Assembly (NCBI RefSeq): GCF_010468565.1
Contig: NZ_WUEG01000011.1
Coordinates: forward strand, 62,001 to 126,000
Length of the DNA: 64,000 bases
Direction: 5' to 3'
From: Allomuricauda sp. TY007
Lineage (GTDB): Bacteria; Bacteroidota; Bacteroidia; Flavobacteriales; Flavobacteriaceae
This document shows positions 9,090-17,712 of the stretch, piece after piece. The notes beneath the pieces are model-generated. The model was given only the letters and a program-made list of their open reading frames with translations, ran no database searches and had not been told where the DNA came from. The stretch's first letter is position 1. Every line of letters starts with the position of its first letter. Both the position numbers and the translations under genes were made by a program.

Positions 9090-10610
9090 ATGAGACAATC
9101 TACCAACTATATTGTCTTACTGTTTCTATGGCTAAACCTCACGTTTGCCTATGGCCTTACCGTTAACAGCGGTTATGGTGGTTTTCCTGCACCCACAGCA
9201 GAAACCTTTAAAGACTCCCTCGATTGGGCAGATTACTATTTTAATATTCACCGGTTTAAGGAAGCAGTACCCCTCTATAAAAAAAATCTTGATGTAACCG
9301 ATAAGGAACAAAAAATTCACATCTTAAAAAAGTTAGCGCTTAGTCAGGCAGCATTGAAGAAACCAGAAGAATCAATTGGATATATATACGATTATTTCAA
9401 AATAGATTTTCAGCCCACTTTTTTATTGCACGAGGATTTTGACCACATCAGGAACAATGAGGATTTCATCAAACTATCAGGAACCGTATTACCAAAATTC
9501 ACAGGTTGGTCAATTTTTTACTTTTTTGTTTCCCTAATTGGCTTTTATGTCACCTTTATTTTATTGATCAACAAAAAAATTGACAAACAGGCGAGAATTC
9601 TGATTGCCATTTTTGTCTTTATCCATTCACTTTTCATTTTAAATATATGCATCAACCAGACCAATTATGTGTTCGAGTTTCCACACACCTACCTCATGTC
9701 AACTTGGTCTTCCTTTTTATATGGCCCCTTACTTTTCCTATATTTTAAGCGCGTTTCAAAGTCAACGGATCTTAAAAAAAACGACCTATGGCATTTTTTG
9801 CCCACATTGGTTTTAACTGTATATCTAATTTTTACAGTTTATGGTTTTTCAGGATCAGAAAAAGTGAACCAAATGCTGCAAAGGTTGCAAGAAGGGTTAA
9901 ACCCAGGGGATTCTACCAAATTATTGTTGATGGTCGTTCTCAAAGCAACTTCATTAGGGGTTTATGCATTTTTTGTACATCTGATTTTAGCCAACAACAA
10001 AATGGGACTGAGCAAAAAAACCAGAACTTGGCAAAAAAATATCTATTTTATACATGTAAGCTATGTAATGGTTTATATAATCTATGGTATATACATTAAT
10101 ATAGGGGTAAATAGTGGTGTATTCTATCATGCACCTATTGTTTTGATGAGCACCATGGTCTTGTATGTAGGATATGCCGCTAATGTACAACCCGATGTGT
10201 TTAGCGGTTTATATGCCTATACCAATCGGCTGTTCCCAAAATATGTAAAATCCGGTCTAACGGACAGTCTTTCACAAGAGCTCAAAAAGAACCTGACTGA
10301 CCTATTTCTAAAAGATAAGCTATATCGCAAAAATGACATCAATCTTGATATGGTGGCCGAAAAACTCGACACTACTCGACACAATGCCTCGCAACTCATC
10401 AACGAACATTTTAATATGAGCTTTAGGGAGTTTGTAAATTCTTACCGTATACAAGAAGCCAAAGAACTCCTTGAAAAAGAAAATGAACTCAACATTATAG
10501 ACATCGCCTACGAGGTGGGTTACAACAATAAGGTATCCTTCAACAAAGCTTTTAAAAAAGACACCCATCTCACTCCCAGCGAATACCTCAATCACCTAAA
10601 ACAGGGGTAA
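9090..10610 (+). CDS. Membrane-bound AraC-family transcriptional regulator
   Basis: 506 residues. An N-terminal signal-like segment (about 7-23) leads to a roughly 110-residue helical, TPR-like extracytoplasmic part. Six or seven membrane segments follow (about 138-370), then a cytoplasmic AraC/XylS double helix-turn-helix at the C-terminus (about 405-505), with NIIDIAYEVGYNNKVSFNKAFKK as its second helix-turn-helix region. Such proteins are thought to sense an envelope or extracellular signal and bind DNA directly from the membrane. The gene is followed by a second, stand-alone AraC domain gene and then a SusC/SusD pair, so control of that uptake locus is likely but inferred. Confidence 0.88.
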   Translation: MRQSTNYIVLLFLWLNLTFAYGLTVNSGYGGFPAPTAETFKDSLDWADYYFNIHRFKEAVPLYKKNLDVTDKEQKIHILKKLALSQAALKKPEESIGYIYDYFKIDFQPTFLLHEDFDHIRNNEDFIKLSGTVLPKFTGWSIFYFFVSLIGFYVTFILLINKKIDKQARILIAIFVFIHSLFILNICINQTNYVFEFPHTYLMSTWSSFLYGPLLFLYFKRVSKSTDLKKNDLWHFLPTLVLTVYLIFTVYGFSGSEKVNQMLQRLQEGLNPGDSTKLLLMVVLKATSLGVYAFFVHLILANNKMGLSKKTRTWQKNIYFIHVSYVMVYIIYGIYINIGVNSGVFYHAPIVLMSTMVLYVGYAANVQPDVFSGLYAYTNRLFPKYVKSGLTDSLSQELKKNLTDLFLKDKLYRKNDINLDMVAEKLDTTRHNASQLINEHFNMSFREFVNSYRIQEAKELLEKENELNIIDIAYEVGYNNKVSFNKAFKKDTHLTPSEYLNHLKQG

Positions 10611-10685
10611 ACTCTTATCGGGAACACCTAAAAACAGGGGTTTTATTGCTAACTAGTGGTCATCAATCAAAAATCATCAATCATT

Positions 10686-11165
10686 ATGAAACGACTACTA
10701 AAACAACTCGTTTTTAAGTACATTGGGCAGGAGGAGCTGACCTCCGGCCCATTAAACAGTCATGAAAAGTACAAGAAGTCCGGACTTACGGAAGAAGAAG
10801 CCCTTGCTATTCGAGGGAAAATTAAAAAGGCCTTTGAGGAGGACAAAATTTATCGGAACAACACCATTTGTCTTGACGAACTTTCGGAACACATTCAAGA
10901 CAATAGGTACAAGGTGTCCCAAGTAATCAACACGTACTTCTCTAAAAACTTTTATTCCTTTTTGAACGAATACAGAATAAAAGAGGCAAAACATCTTCTG
11001 GTTTCGGATTCTACTTTAAGTGTAAAGGCCGTTATGTACGAAGTAGGTTTTAACAGCAAGAACAGCTTTTACAATGCCTTTAAAAAAGTAACGGGGCTAA
11101 GTCCCAACGATTACAGATCTGTTGCCACGGTAGATTTCAATCAAAACAACATGCAGATGGCATAG
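10686..11165 (+). CDS. Stand-alone AraC-type DNA-binding protein
   Basis: 159 residues consisting almost only of an AraC/XylS double helix-turn-helix (about residues 45-150). It is clearly paralogous to the C-terminal domain of the preceding membrane regulator (shared pattern IYRNN...LDELSEHI...VSQVIN...YRIKEAKHLL...YEVGFNSKNSFYNAFKK). I choose ATG 10686 (MKRLLKQLVFKY); a GTG at 10656 would add ten residues. No sensor domain or membrane segment is present, so its activity may depend on a partner or on dosage. The gap to the upstream gene is 75 bases, and a terminator follows. Confidence 0.85.
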   Translation: MKRLLKQLVFKYIGQEELTSGPLNSHEKYKKSGLTEEEALAIRGKIKKAFEEDKIYRNNTICLDELSEHIQDNRYKVSQVINTYFSKNFYSFLNEYRIKEAKHLLVSDSTLSVKAVMYEVGFNSKNSFYNAFKKVTGLSPNDYRSVATVDFNQNNMQMA

Positions 11166-11200
11166 CAGAACCCATTAAATCGTTCAGGGCTATTCGCAAA

Positions 11201-11228
11201 AACCTCTTGGATATCCAAGAGGTTTTTT
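11201..11228 (+). terminator. Rho-independent terminator after the AraC gene pair
   Basis: A perfect palindrome, AACCTCTTGGAT/ATCCAAGAGGTT (11201-11224), is followed by TTTT. It sits 35 bases after the stop of the stand-alone AraC gene and separates the regulators from the SusC operon. Confidence 0.9.
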
Positions 11229-11537
11229 TCACATCCCATTATCAAATTGTTATCAAATCCATTTTGATGTGTTAAAAACGGTACTTCCCCATGGGCATCA
11301 GTTTTTTTGAGGTTCTAGCCGTTTAAAAAGTACCCTCTCCCACACACTTATAAGTTGATTTGTTATGCAATTGTAAAGGTAGGGCGGTGAGAGGCTCTGC
11401 TTCTTAAAAAAACAAAATCCATTGAGTTTTGTTCACTTCCCAGAAGTATTATTTGAATTAGCTATCATTTTCCTAGCGCCGTCCACCTTTCTCAGTTGCC
11501 CTAACTCATTTGAAATTACTAACAAAACTTTATTCGT
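11229..11537 (+). promoter_or_regulatory. Upstream region of the SusC/SusD operon with repeated motifs
   Basis: A 309-base non-coding region. Two direct repeats TTATCAAAT start 11 bases apart (11239 and 11250), and the second also forms an inverted pair ATCAAA-N5-TTTGAT (11252-11268). One helical turn between direct repeats is what an AraC-type dimer site would look like. A small hairpin AACAAAA/TTTTGTT lies at 11411-11433. I see no clean TTG/TAnnTTTG promoter; the nearest -7-like string, TATTATTTG (11447-11455), has one base too many. Confidence 0.4.
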
Positions 11538-14500
11538 ATGAAAGTAAAGAAACTGTTTGGAGCACTGCTGGTCATGTGTCTATCAATAGCATTTGCCCAT
11601 GCCCAAGAAAAAACGGTTACCGGAACGGTCACCGACCAAGAAGGGGTACCCTTGCCCGGTGTTAATATTGTTGTTAAGGGAACCGTTCGGGGTACACAAT
11701 CCGATTTTGATGGCAATTATGCCATTGAAGCCAGCGAAGGTGATATTCTTGTATTTTCCTATTTGGGACAAAGAACGCAAGAAAGAAGTATTGGTGCAGG
11801 GAGTACCATTAACGTACAAATGGCCGAAGATGCATCCCAACTTGAAGAAGTAGTGGTAACCGCTCAAGGTATTGTTCGAGAGAAACGATCCCTAGGATAC
11901 TCCGTAACCACTGTGGAATCCGACAAAGTGGAATCCAGACCAGAAGCCGACGTTGCCCGTGTATTGAACGGAAAAGTTGCCGGGGTCAACATTACATCCA
12001 ACAACGGAATGTCCGGTTCAGGCACCAACATTATTATCCGTGGATATTCCTCAGCAACACAATCCAACCAACCGTTATTTATTGTGGATGGTATCCCTTT
12101 TGATTCTGGCACCAACACACAGACCAACTTTTTGGATGGAAATACCGAATCCAGTCGATTTTTGGACCTAGATCCAAACAATATAGAAAGTGTAAGTGTA
12201 TTAAAAGGATTGAGTGCAACCGTATTGTACGGTAACCGAGGCAGAAATGGTGTAATTTTAATTACCACCAAAGGTGCCGCCACAGGTGACACTCCCTCAA
12301 AAACCGAAGTTTCCGTTACCCAGTCGGTATTTATGTCTAATGCAGTACTCCCAAAATTCCAAGATAATTACGGAAGCGGGTTTCACCAAGGTTTCGGGTT
12401 TTTCTTCAGTAACTGGGGACCTCGTTTTGATCGTACGGACGATGATGGCATAGCCGCGGCAGCACAGTACATAAGAACTGGTCCAAACGGAGTTGCTTTG
12501 ACGCGACACCCGTTCAACTATATTGCAGACCCGACTCTGATTGCTGGTTACGAGGATCTTTTGGATGACGAATATCCTTATAAACCCTATAATGGCGTCG
12601 AGGAATTCTTCAGGACCGGTTATGTGTACAGTACATCCGTTAATATTCGCGGTGGTTCGGAAAAAGTAAACTTTAATGCCAATTATGGCCGCACAGAAGA
12701 TATTGGGGTTACTCCCGGGAACAGATTATTGCGCAACAACTTCAGTTTGGGAGGTAATGCTACTTTATCCAACAACTTCACTGTTTCGGGTGTGTTCAAT
12801 TTTGCAAGGACAGGATATAAATCACCTCCAAATGCAGTAAGTACAGGTAGTGGGGCCGCTTTTAACGGTTCTGCCATTTTTGGGGATGTGCTTTATACTC
12901 CAAGGAGTGTCGATTTAACCAACATTCCGTTCCAAGCAGCAGATGGCAGGAGTTTATACTATCGTTCAGGAAACGATATCCAAAACCCCTATTGGACCGT
13001 GGCCAACTCAAAAACCTCTCAGGAAACCGACCGTTTTACAGGAAATGTTTCCATGAGCTACGCTATTAACGATTGGATGAACCTCACCTATCGTGTTGGT
13101 TTGGATACCTACACCGAGTTAAACTCCTATGGACAAAACAAAGGTGGAGTAGATGGACCGACCTTGGGTATTTTAAGGACAACATCTGTAAGGAACTCCA
13201 TTTGGAACCATGATTTGATTTTAAGTGCAGAAAAAAGTCTTTCCGAAGATTTAGGCCTTACAGCAACTTTGGGTGCCAATAGCCGTAGGGACACCTATGC
13301 ACAAGATGGTATTGAAAGTCAAGGACAATTGGTATTTGGAGTGCTCGAACACTACAACTTTACCACCCCATCATCTGTTAACTCCTTCTCTGGAATTAAT
13401 TTGAACCAAAATTTTGAAGAAAACCTAGTTGGAGTTTATTTAGATGCAACCCTCTCATACAAGGATTTGCTCTACCTAAATGTAGTAGGAAGAAACGATT
13501 GGTCCTCAACATTGGAAAGGGAAAACAACTCCTTGTTCTATCCAGGAGCCAGTTTATCCTTTATTCCAACAACCGCATTCCCTGCACTGCAAGGAAACGT
13601 GCTGAACTATGCCAAACTCAGAGTGGGCTATGGTTCCTCCGCAGGTTTCCCAACCCCATTTAATACACGGGATGTACTTTCCTTGGGCGCAAGGACCTTT
13701 GTGGATTTCAATGGCAATGTAGTATCAGGAAACACAGTTTCGGATGTTTTGGGGAACAGGGATTTATCACCAGAGAGAGTTCAAGAACTGGAAATAGGTT
13801 TGGACACTCGATTGTTCAACAGCCTCAATTTTAATGTGAGCTTGTACCAGAAATCAACTACCGACCTTATCACTAACCGTACTTTGGACAGTTCCACTGG
13901 TTTCCGTTCCACTTTTGTAAACATTGGTGAAGTAGAGACCAAAGGTGTAGAGGTAGATTACGACCTTAATCTATTGAGAGAAAGTGAAGCTGGAATAGGA
14001 TTTAACCTAGCTGGAAACTTTACTGCCAACGAAACCATTGTTACCGATTTGGCCGAAGGTACCAACAACATCCTATTGACTTTTGCCGTAGCTGGCGAAG
14101 CAGCCAACTACGCCGTGGAAGGTAGGCCCTTTGGTGTTTTGCTCGGGAGCACTATTCTAAAAGATGACAATGGCAACAAAGTTGTAGGCCCAAATGGTCG
14201 CTATTTGGTAGACAATAATATTACCGAAATCGGTGACCCCAATCCAGATTGGACCACTGCATTGATTCCAACCATTACCTTCAAAAACTTCACCCTATCG
14301 GCCAACTTACAGTATCGCCACGGTGGAGATGTGTATTCGGTAACCACTGCAGGATTGATCGGTCGTGGTGTGGTTGATCTGGACAATCCGATCCACAGGG
14401 AGTCCAATTATATTCTACCGGGAGTTTTTGCTGACGGCACACCCAATAATGTTGCCATTTCGTCCACAGAATTTGGGTTCAACACCTTTTTTGCCGGTGG

Positions 14501-14780
14501 TATCAATGAAGCAAATATTTTTGATGGTACCACTATCCGCCTTCAGGAAGCTTCATTAGGGTATTCCATTCCCAAGAAAATGTTGGATAAAACGCCTTTT
14601 GGCAGTTTGTCCTTGACGCTTTCAGGATCTAACCTATGGTACAAAGCGGTAAACTTCCCAGATAATGTTCGTTACGATACCAACTCATCAAGTACCGGTG
14701 TGGGCAACGGGCAAGGAATTGATTTCTTCACAGGCCCTTCCACCAGAAGGTATGGTCTTACCGTAAGAGCATCATTTTAA
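11538..14780 (+). CDS. SusC/RagA-family TonB-linked outer-membrane protein
   Basis: 1080 residues with a signal peptide (about 1-22), a carboxypeptidase-like regulatory domain (TGTVTDQEGVPLPGVNI, about 27-105), a plug domain with LEEVVVTAQG and VLNGKVAGV, and a long beta-barrel ending in YGLTVRASF with a C-terminal Phe. SusC-type proteins import ligands through the outer membrane using TonB energy, with a SusD lipoprotein as lid. SusD follows after 30 bases. The ligand is not evident: no enzymes lie within the operon, and the closest glycan enzyme is the GH16 gene at 19.0 kb. Confidence 0.96.
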   Translation: MKVKKLFGALLVMCLSIAFAHAQEKTVTGTVTDQEGVPLPGVNIVVKGTVRGTQSDFDGNYAIEASEGDILVFSYLGQRTQERSIGAGSTINVQMAEDASQLEEVVVTAQGIVREKRSLGYSVTTVESDKVESRPEADVARVLNGKVAGVNITSNNGMSGSGTNIIIRGYSSATQSNQPLFIVDGIPFDSGTNTQTNFLDGNTESSRFLDLDPNNIESVSVLKGLSATVLYGNRGRNGVILITTKGAATGDTPSKTEVSVTQSVFMSNAVLPKFQDNYGSGFHQGFGFFFSNWGPRFDRTDDDGIAAAAQYIRTGPNGVALTRHPFNYIADPTLIAGYEDLLDDEYPYKPYNGVEEFFRTGYVYSTSVNIRGGSEKVNFNANYGRTEDIGVTPGNRLLRNNFSLGGNATLSNNFTVSGVFNFARTGYKSPPNAVSTGSGAAFNGSAIFGDVLYTPRSVDLTNIPFQAADGRSLYYRSGNDIQNPYWTVANSKTSQETDRFTGNVSMSYAINDWMNLTYRVGLDTYTELNSYGQNKGGVDGPTLGILRTTSVRNSIWNHDLILSAEKSLSEDLGLTATLGANSRRDTYAQDGIESQGQLVFGVLEHYNFTTPSSVNSFSGINLNQNFEENLVGVYLDATLSYKDLLYLNVVGRNDWSSTLERENNSLFYPGASLSFIPTTAFPALQGNVLNYAKLRVGYGSSAGFPTPFNTRDVLSLGARTFVDFNGNVVSGNTVSDVLGNRDLSPERVQELEIGLDTRLFNSLNFNVSLYQKSTTDLITNRTLDSSTGFRSTFVNIGEVETKGVEVDYDLNLLRESEAGIGFNLAGNFTANETIVTDLAEGTNNILLTFAVAGEAANYAVEGRPFGVLLGSTILKDDNGNKVVGPNGRYLVDNNITEIGDPNPDWTTALIPTITFKNFTLSANLQYRHGGDVYSVTTAGLIGRGVVDLDNPIHRESNYILPGVFADGTPNNVAISSTEFGFNTFFAGGINEANIFDGTTIRLQEASLGYSIPKKMLDKTPFGSLSLTLSGSNLWYKAVNFPDNVRYDTNSSSTGVGNGQGIDFFTGPSTRRYGLTVRASF

Positions 14781-14810
14781 AAGCAGCTAACTAGAATCAA
14801 AAAATATATT

Positions 14811-16526
14811 ATGAAAAAAATATCAAATATACTAAGTCTCGTAATCGCTGCACTGACAGTTATGTTGGGCTGTGAGACCACATCCTTGGATGTTGTGGAG
14901 AGTCCGAATGCATTAAACCCTTCGCAGGCGAGCGTCGATTTCTTTCTAAATCAAATACAACTCATGACCGCGCAAATCCATTCCGGTGAAGAGGGGCGCG
15001 CCGAAAACGGCCTCAGTCAATTTGGAATGGAACCGGTAAGAATGCAACACGGGTTTGGCCCAACGTATCGTGAAAGTTATGATCCATCGGATTTTGATAG
15101 GGTTTGGGACAATGTTTACGCAAGGGCTTTGATCGATATCAGAACCATGAACCCCTTGGCAGAAGACGCTGGCCAGTACACCCATCTTGCCATTGGGCAA
15201 ATTTTGGAAGCCTATATCATGATGTCCATGGTGGATTTCTTTGGAGATGTACCCTATTCAGAGGCAGTATCTGGCGGTGAAGGTATTCTGAACCCCACTG
15301 TGGATTCAGGAGCTTCCATTTACCAAGCGGCAGACCAACTTTTAGTCGATGCCATTGCCAACCTGAATAAAGATGAGACGTCTTTACCCTCCAATGACCT
15401 TTTTTACGACGGCAACGAAAGTCAATGGAAAAAAGTCGCCAATACCATGCGATTGAAGCTATACCTGCAAACACGTTTGGCCAGTGCCGATGGGTTTGGG
15501 GCATCTGTTTCCACCTCGCGCATCAACGAGTTGATCAGTGGAAACCAGTTAATTTTAGATCCTTCCGATGATTTCTTGTTCCAATGGGGCACCAACAATG
15601 CCTCCCCAGATAGTAGACATCCTTATTTTGATGCCAACTACGATGGCGCAGGGCCAAGTTCAGACTTTTATACCTGTAACTATTATATGGATTTGATGGC
15701 CAATCAGTATAGTGATCCAGACCCAAGAATACGGTACTACTTTTACCGACAACAGTCAGATTTTTCGGGTGCCGATGTTGTTACCAAAGAATGTGTTACG
15801 GAAATATCCTTGCCCGCTTGGTGGGATCCTTCACAACCCTATTGCTTAGTGCCCGCAACCAATGGTCTAAGCGGATATTGGGGAAGAAACCACTTGGATG
15901 ACGACGGAATTCCACCAGATGATGCCTTTAGAACATTGCATGGTACATACCCTGTTGGTGGACCTTTTGATGATGATTCATTTAGAAATGTATCCGGTTC
16001 CGGAGCTGTAAATGAAGGTTTGGTAGGAGCAGGTATTTCACCCATTCTAATGTCTTCCTACACCTATTTTATGTTGGCCGAAGCGGCATTGACATTGAAC
16101 ACCACTGGAAATGCCAGGGACTACCTCGAAACAGGAATCAGACAATCCATAGGCACCGTGGTCGATTTTGGGGCATCTTTGGCAAGCGGCACGGGATACG
16201 AACCCACCTCAACAGCCATCAACGATCATGTAGCGGAAATATTGGCCAATTATGATGCCGGAGATGATACAGACAAGCTTCGCATTATTGTAGAGCAATA
16301 CTTTATAGCATTGTGGTGCAACGGGATAGAGGCTTATAACACCTACAGAAGAACCGGTCAACCGGACAACCTCACTCCTGCTTTTACCACCAACGACCCG
16401 GGGCCGTTCCTAAGATCTATGTGGTATTCGCAAACCGCAGCGGACAGCAATACGAACATTACACAGAAAAGCGCTCCTAGCACTCCTGTGTTTTGGGACA
16501 CCAACCCAGACGGATTCGTTGATTGA
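14811..16526 (+). CDS. SusD/RagB-family outer-membrane lipoprotein
   Basis: 571 residues. The signal peptide ends in a lipobox LTVMLGC with the lipidated Cys21. The body has the tetratricopeptide-like arrangement of SusD proteins, including SPNALNPSQASVDFFLNQIQ, the ligand-side pattern SIYQAADQLLVDAIANLNKDE and the C-terminal WCNGIEAYNTYRRTGQPDNLTP, which fits the SusD-like subgroup that pairs with SusC importers. It should sit on the cell surface and capture the ligand. It is in the same operon as the SusC gene (30 bases upstream) and the lipoprotein gene downstream. Confidence 0.94.
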   Translation: MKKISNILSLVIAALTVMLGCETTSLDVVESPNALNPSQASVDFFLNQIQLMTAQIHSGEEGRAENGLSQFGMEPVRMQHGFGPTYRESYDPSDFDRVWDNVYARALIDIRTMNPLAEDAGQYTHLAIGQILEAYIMMSMVDFFGDVPYSEAVSGGEGILNPTVDSGASIYQAADQLLVDAIANLNKDETSLPSNDLFYDGNESQWKKVANTMRLKLYLQTRLASADGFGASVSTSRINELISGNQLILDPSDDFLFQWGTNNASPDSRHPYFDANYDGAGPSSDFYTCNYYMDLMANQYSDPDPRIRYYFYRQQSDFSGADVVTKECVTEISLPAWWDPSQPYCLVPATNGLSGYWGRNHLDDDGIPPDDAFRTLHGTYPVGGPFDDDSFRNVSGSGAVNEGLVGAGISPILMSSYTYFMLAEAALTLNTTGNARDYLETGIRQSIGTVVDFGASLASGTGYEPTSTAINDHVAEILANYDAGDDTDKLRIIVEQYFIALWCNGIEAYNTYRRTGQPDNLTPAFTTNDPGPFLRSMWYSQTAADSNTNITQKSAPSTPVFWDTNPDGFVD

Positions 16527-16549
16527 TTTAAAACTAAAAAACAATACAG

Positions 16550-17350
16550 ATGAAAAGTAATTTTAAATACATATTAGGTCTTATTCTCCTAATTTTGGGA
16601 ATTGTAGCTTGCGAGGACAACGACAAAAATCCGATCAATGTTTTTGAACTGGAAGATTCAGCAGCTCCTTATGTTAGGATTTTGTTGGATGAAACCATTG
16701 TTGCGAAAGGCGATTTGGCCAATTCCACCTTTTCTGGTACAGTTGACGACCCTAGCGACAATGTAGCTTCGTGGGATTTAAGCGTAACCTTGGAATCGGG
16801 CGGAGTCTCCACCGATACAGTACCTCTGGCAACAATAACGGAATTTCCAAGTGACATTTCCATTCCCTATACCGATATCGCAAGTGCCCTGGGCATAACC
16901 GTTGATGATATTTCGGGGGGTGACTTTATCCGATTTTTAGGCAAATCCACTGGAGTTGATGGTACAGAAACTACTGCGGAAAACTATAGTGCCACCGTAA
17001 CCGGACAGCCAGAACAGTTACAGGCCTTTAATTTTATAGTACTGGTCAAATGTTCCCCAATTTCCGGAACCACAGTTCCCGGGACTTGGGTAATTGATAT
17101 GCAGGACCTTTATGGCGATGGATGGGACGGTGCCTTTGTTACTTTTGAAATTGATGGCGTTACGACGGATTATACTTTTACCGGAGGTGATGCAGCAACT
17201 TTCAATGTGGATGTACCAGAAGGAACAAGCTCATTGGTAATTTCCTATACCAGTGGCGCTTTTGAAGAAGAACATGTTTACACTATTGAAACACCGGATG
17301 GCGAAGTACTGGGGCCTTTTGGACCCAACCCGTCTCCCTGTATCAATTGA
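16550..17350 (+). CDS. Lipoprotein encoded downstream of SusC/SusD
   Basis: 266 residues with a lipobox LGIVAC (Cys21). The protein has an Ig-like N-terminal half and a C-terminal module containing DLYGDGWDGAFVTFEIDGV (about residues 186-204), a DxYGDGW pattern seen in secreted Bacteroidota proteins. It begins 23 bases after SusD and is followed by a terminator, so it is the last gene of the susCD operon. It takes the place of SusE/SusF-type surface lipoproteins, but no binding residues can be assigned. Probably a surface-exposed accessory ligand-binding protein. Confidence 0.8.
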   Translation: MKSNFKYILGLILLILGIVACEDNDKNPINVFELEDSAAPYVRILLDETIVAKGDLANSTFSGTVDDPSDNVASWDLSVTLESGGVSTDTVPLATITEFPSDISIPYTDIASALGITVDDISGGDFIRFLGKSTGVDGTETTAENYSATVTGQPEQLQAFNFIVLVKCSPISGTTVPGTWVIDMQDLYGDGWDGAFVTFEIDGVTTDYTFTGGDAATFNVDVPEGTSSLVISYTSGAFEEEHVYTIETPDGEVLGPFGPNPSPCIN

Positions 17351-17393
17351 TTTTTTACATTGAACTCGTCTTGAGTTCGTATTGTTCAAAAAA

Positions 17394-17427
17394 AGTCCCG
17401 ATCCATTTAGGTCGGGACTTTTTTTGG
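17394..17427 (+). terminator. Terminator of the susCD operon
   Basis: Stem AGTCCCGA/TCGGGACT (17394-17420) with a ten-base loop, followed by seven T residues and preceded by an A run. It lies about 45 bases after the lipoprotein stop. Confidence 0.9.
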
Positions 17428-17660
17428 AACAAATAAGTTCTACTAAATCGGGAATGGTACTTGTAGTTGAGGATTTCCGCAAAAAATAATCCATCCACGT
17501 AATTTTAGCGTATATAAAAAGTAATCCTCATAACAGCCTTGAACCCAAAATATCTTTTCAAAAGTATTTGTTTCATTTTTTGAATGTATTTGAATTAGTC
17601 CAATCTTCAAGGCTGTTTTTACTTCTTCAGGTAATCCAAAGTAGAATTAAGTAAAAATCC
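17428..17660. other. Non-coding stretch with a long-range inverted repeat
   Basis: No reading frame is supported here. A perfect 12-base inverted repeat, AACAGCCTTGAA (17532-17543) and TTCAAGGCTGTT (17605-17616), encloses 61 bases, and the right arm runs into a T5 stretch. This could be the closing stem of a small structured RNA with a terminator, or an attenuator in front of the MFS gene. I see no convincing promoter directly upstream of the left arm. Confidence 0.4.
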
Positions 17661-17694
17661 TTGCAACTTCTTCCTGCAATAGGACTTACCTTTG
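17661..17694 (+). promoter_or_regulatory. Promoter of the MFS transporter gene
   Basis: TTG at 17661-17663 and TACCTTTG at 17687-17694 with 23 bases between match the Bacteroidota -33/-7 pattern. Initiation near 17700 rules out the TTG at 17692 as start codon, since it lies inside the -7 box, and leaves a leader of only about a dozen bases before TTG 17713. Confidence 0.65.
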
Positions 17695-17712
17695 CGTTTT
17701 AAGAAAATAAGC

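Noticed and set aside
11447..11455. -7 promoter box TATTATTTG for the SusC gene
   Set aside because: One base longer than TAnnTTTG, and the nearest TTG is only 15 bases upstream.
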